Assembly (NCBI GenBank): GCA_943908385.1
Contig: CALTTF010000098.1
Coordinates: 1-5,693, forward strand
Source: an uncultured Corynebacterium sp.
GTDB taxonomy: Bacteria > Actinomycetota > Actinomycetes > Mycobacteriales > Mycobacteriaceae
Direction of reading: 5' to 3'
Length of the DNA: 5,693 nt
Part shown: positions 4,615-5,693 of the stretch, piece by piece
How the letters are laid out: every line of letters begins with the position of its first letter
Position numbering within the stretch: position 1 is the stretch's first letter
Program-made: the position numbers and the translations under genes
The notes under the pieces: model-generated
The model's input: the letters and a program-made list of their open reading frames with translations, nothing else
What the model was told of the DNA's origin: nothing
Databases searched by the model: none

Positions 4615-5227
4615 AACCCGCGAAATGCTCCTGAACGCTTGTGACGCGGCCATCTTCAAGCCTGTATCTTGCGGCGACGACACCGAGGCTGCCGTCAGCC
4701 ACCTTGCTCTCCAAGGCCGGGATGCGCGCCATGATGTGCTCGGCGGTCACCTCGGCGTGGACTTCTTCAACCCCGGCGCGGTCGTCACGCCCGGCGCGCT
4801 TGGCGGCGAGAACGCTCGGCGCGATCTTCTCGACGAACACACGCGTCAGATCCGCCGGCAAATCCCCCTCCTCGAACGACGACGCAGCCGCGCCGATCGC
4901 ACCGCAGCTCTCGTGGCTCAACACCACGATCAGCGACACACCCAGCGATTTCACCGCATACTCCAGCGAACCAGTCACCGCCGCATCGACACAGCCGCCG
5001 GCGGTGCGGATGACGAAAAGGTCGCCCAAGCCGACGTCGAAAAGCATCTCGACGGGCACCCGCGAATCCGAGCACGCCAGCACGGCGGCGAAGGGGGACT
5101 GGCCGGAGCGGAGCTCGGCGCGTCGATAAGCGTTGGTGTTGGGGTGCTCCGGGCTGTCGCTGGCGAACCTCGCGTTACCCGCTGCGAGGTGCTCCCACGC
5201 ATCCCGCGGAATCTTCCTGAAAGGCAT
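4613..5227 (-). CDS. canB: Beta-class carbonic anhydrase
   Basis: A 204-residue zinc enzyme for reversible hydration of CO2 to bicarbonate in the cytoplasm, which supplies bicarbonate to carboxylases. All key residues of a class A (type I) beta-carbonic anhydrase are present: zinc ligands C52, H105 and C108 (ACSDSRV at 51-57 and SHESCGA at 104-110) and the Asp54-Arg56 dyad. Length and context match Rv3588c (CanB) of M. tuberculosis and the enzyme called Bca in C. glutamicum. The ATG at 5227 gives MPFRKIPRDAWEHL, a normal family start; upstream in-frame starts, including an ATG at 5248, would run into mutY. No good ribosome binding site is seen, and a possible -10 box ends 7 nt before the ATG, so the mRNA may be leaderless. 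The gene is divergent from mutY and followed at 9 bp by the membrane-protein gene. Confidence 0.95.
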   Translation of the reverse strand: MPFRKIPRDAWEHLAAGNARFASDSPEHPNTNAYRRAELRSGQSPFAAVLACSDSRVPVEMLFDVGLGDLFVIRTAGGCVDAAVTGSLEYAVKSLGVSLIVVLSHESCGAIGAAASSFEEGDLPADLTRVFVEKIAPSVLAAKRAGRDDRAGVEEVHAEVTAEHIMARIPALESKVADGSLGVVAARYRLEDGRVTSVQEHFAG

Positions 5228-5249
5228 AGCCACTATTGTTGCACGCATT
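5228..5249. promoter_or_regulatory. 22-bp divergent region with candidate overlapping -10 boxes for carbonic anhydrase and mutY
   Basis: On the minus strand AACAAT (5240-5235), preceded by an extended TGC, ends 7 nt before the anhydrase ATG. On the plus strand TATTGT (5234-5239) ends 10 nt before the mutY GTG. The two hexamers overlap almost completely. Neither gene has a ribosome binding site in the gap, which suits leaderless or very short-leader mRNAs. Any -35 elements would lie inside the opposite gene. Confidence 0.4.
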
Positions 5250-5693
5250 GTGATTGATTCCGCGAAAGTCACCGCCTGGTACCGCGACAACGCCCGCGAC
5301 CTGCCCTGGCGACGCCCCGGCACCACCCCGTGGGGCATCCTCCTGTCCGAAGTGATGAGCCACCAAACCCCCGTCGCCCGCGTCGCCCCCATCTGGGACG
5401 AATGGATCGCCCGCTGGCCCACCCCCGCCGACCTCGCCGCCGCCCCCACCGACGCCGTCCTCCGCGCGTGGGGCACCCTCGGTTACCCGCGCCGCGCGCT
5501 CCGCCTCAAAGATTGCGCGCAAACGCTTATCGACGCCCACTCCGGTGCCGTCCCCTCCTCCGTCGATTCCTTGCTCGCGCTGCCCGGCATCGGCGACTAC
5601 ACAGCCCGCGCCGTCGCCGCCTTCGCCTACGGTGCCGCCGTGCCAGTCGTGGACACCAACGTCCGCCGCGTCTACGCCCGCGCCGTCCTCGGT
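5250..5693 (+). CDS. mutY: A/G-specific adenine glycosylase MutY, N-terminal part
   Basis: The first 148 codons of MutY, continuing past the right edge. MutY removes adenine mispaired with 8-oxoguanine, the last guard against G-to-T changes after oxidative damage. Visible: N-terminal AWYRDNARDLPWR (9-21); catalytic Glu34 in LLSEVM; the lesion-contacting QTPV at 39-42; GYPRRA (78-83); the helix-hairpin-helix LPGIGDYTA (111-119); and catalytic Asp135 in VVDTNVRRV. The segment usually read as MLQQT is MSHQT here, with the Gln next to Thr kept. The iron-sulfur cluster and 8-oxoG-recognition domain lie outside the window. The start is GTG 5250, the only start codon giving a normal N-terminus; no ribosome binding site precedes it. 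The gene diverges from the carbonic anhydrase gene, as in mycobacteria. Confidence 0.95.
   Translation, partial: MIDSAKVTAWYRDNARDLPWRRPGTTPWGILLSEVMSHQTPVARVAPIWDEWIARWPTPADLAAAPTDAVLRAWGTLGYPRRALRLKDCAQTLIDAHSGAVPSSVDSLLALPGIGDYTARAVAAFAYGAAVPVVDTNVRRVYARAVLG

Noticed and set aside
3464..5257. 597-codon plus-strand open frame spanning the membrane-protein and carbonic anhydrase genes
   Set aside because: Despite its length it is the mirror of two supported minus-strand genes, begins inside disA, and has shadow-type low-complexity sequence. The minus strand has zinc ligands, a membrane helix and ribosome binding sites.
5228..5476. N-terminal extension of the carbonic anhydrase up to base 5476
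   Set aside because: The extension would lie entirely antisense to the conserved mutY N-terminus, and the family-like start is at 5227.

Overview
The window looks like chromosomal DNA of a high-GC actinobacterium, most likely Corynebacterium or a close relative. The basis is the strong G/C bias at third codon positions, GTG starts, and the gene order carD | lpqE-like lipoprotein - radA - disA | membrane protein - beta-carbonic anhydrase | mutY. From memory this is the same order as the Mycobacterium tuberculosis block Rv3583c-Rv3589 and the matching C. glutamicum block. It reads as an ordinary conserved core region: no insertion sequence, phage gene, CRISPR array, tRNA or rRNA was seen.

Layout. 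Bases 1-52 (minus) hold the first 17 codons of carD, running off the left edge. Bases 53-364 are a 312-bp divergent intergenic region with the carD ribosome binding site, a plausible carD -10 box, short direct and inverted repeats, and the lipoprotein ribosome binding site. Rightward come a lipoprotein (365-916), radA (946-2466) and disA (2479-3519), closely spaced and probably co-transcribed, with a possible extra promoter just before disA. A 79-bp convergent gap (3520-3598) contains two short tandem-type repeat arrays. Leftward lie a class A beta-carbonic anhydrase (4613-5227) and, 9 bp behind it, a single-pass membrane protein of unknown function (3599-4603). Twenty-two bp beyond the anhydrase start, mutY begins on the plus strand (5250) and runs off the right edge.

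How the genes fit together. RadA is a RecA-like helicase of recombination. DisA makes cyclic di-AMP and scans DNA for branched structures. MutY removes adenine opposite 8-oxoguanine. CarD binds RNA polymerase. The region is therefore a genome-maintenance and stress cluster, with a carbonic anhydrase/membrane protein pair on the opposite strand. RadA has been reported to restrain DisA activity in mycobacteria, which makes their adjacency functionally meaningful.

I do not see a clearly new biological system. The points most worth a second look are the unusual membrane protein (Arg/Asp/Gly repeat tail plus an EF-hand-like DxDxDG loop outside the membrane), the paired repeat arrays after disA, two low-complexity insertions in RadA, a divergent last helix-hairpin-helix in DisA, and the 22-bp divergent start region where both genes seem to lack leaders.
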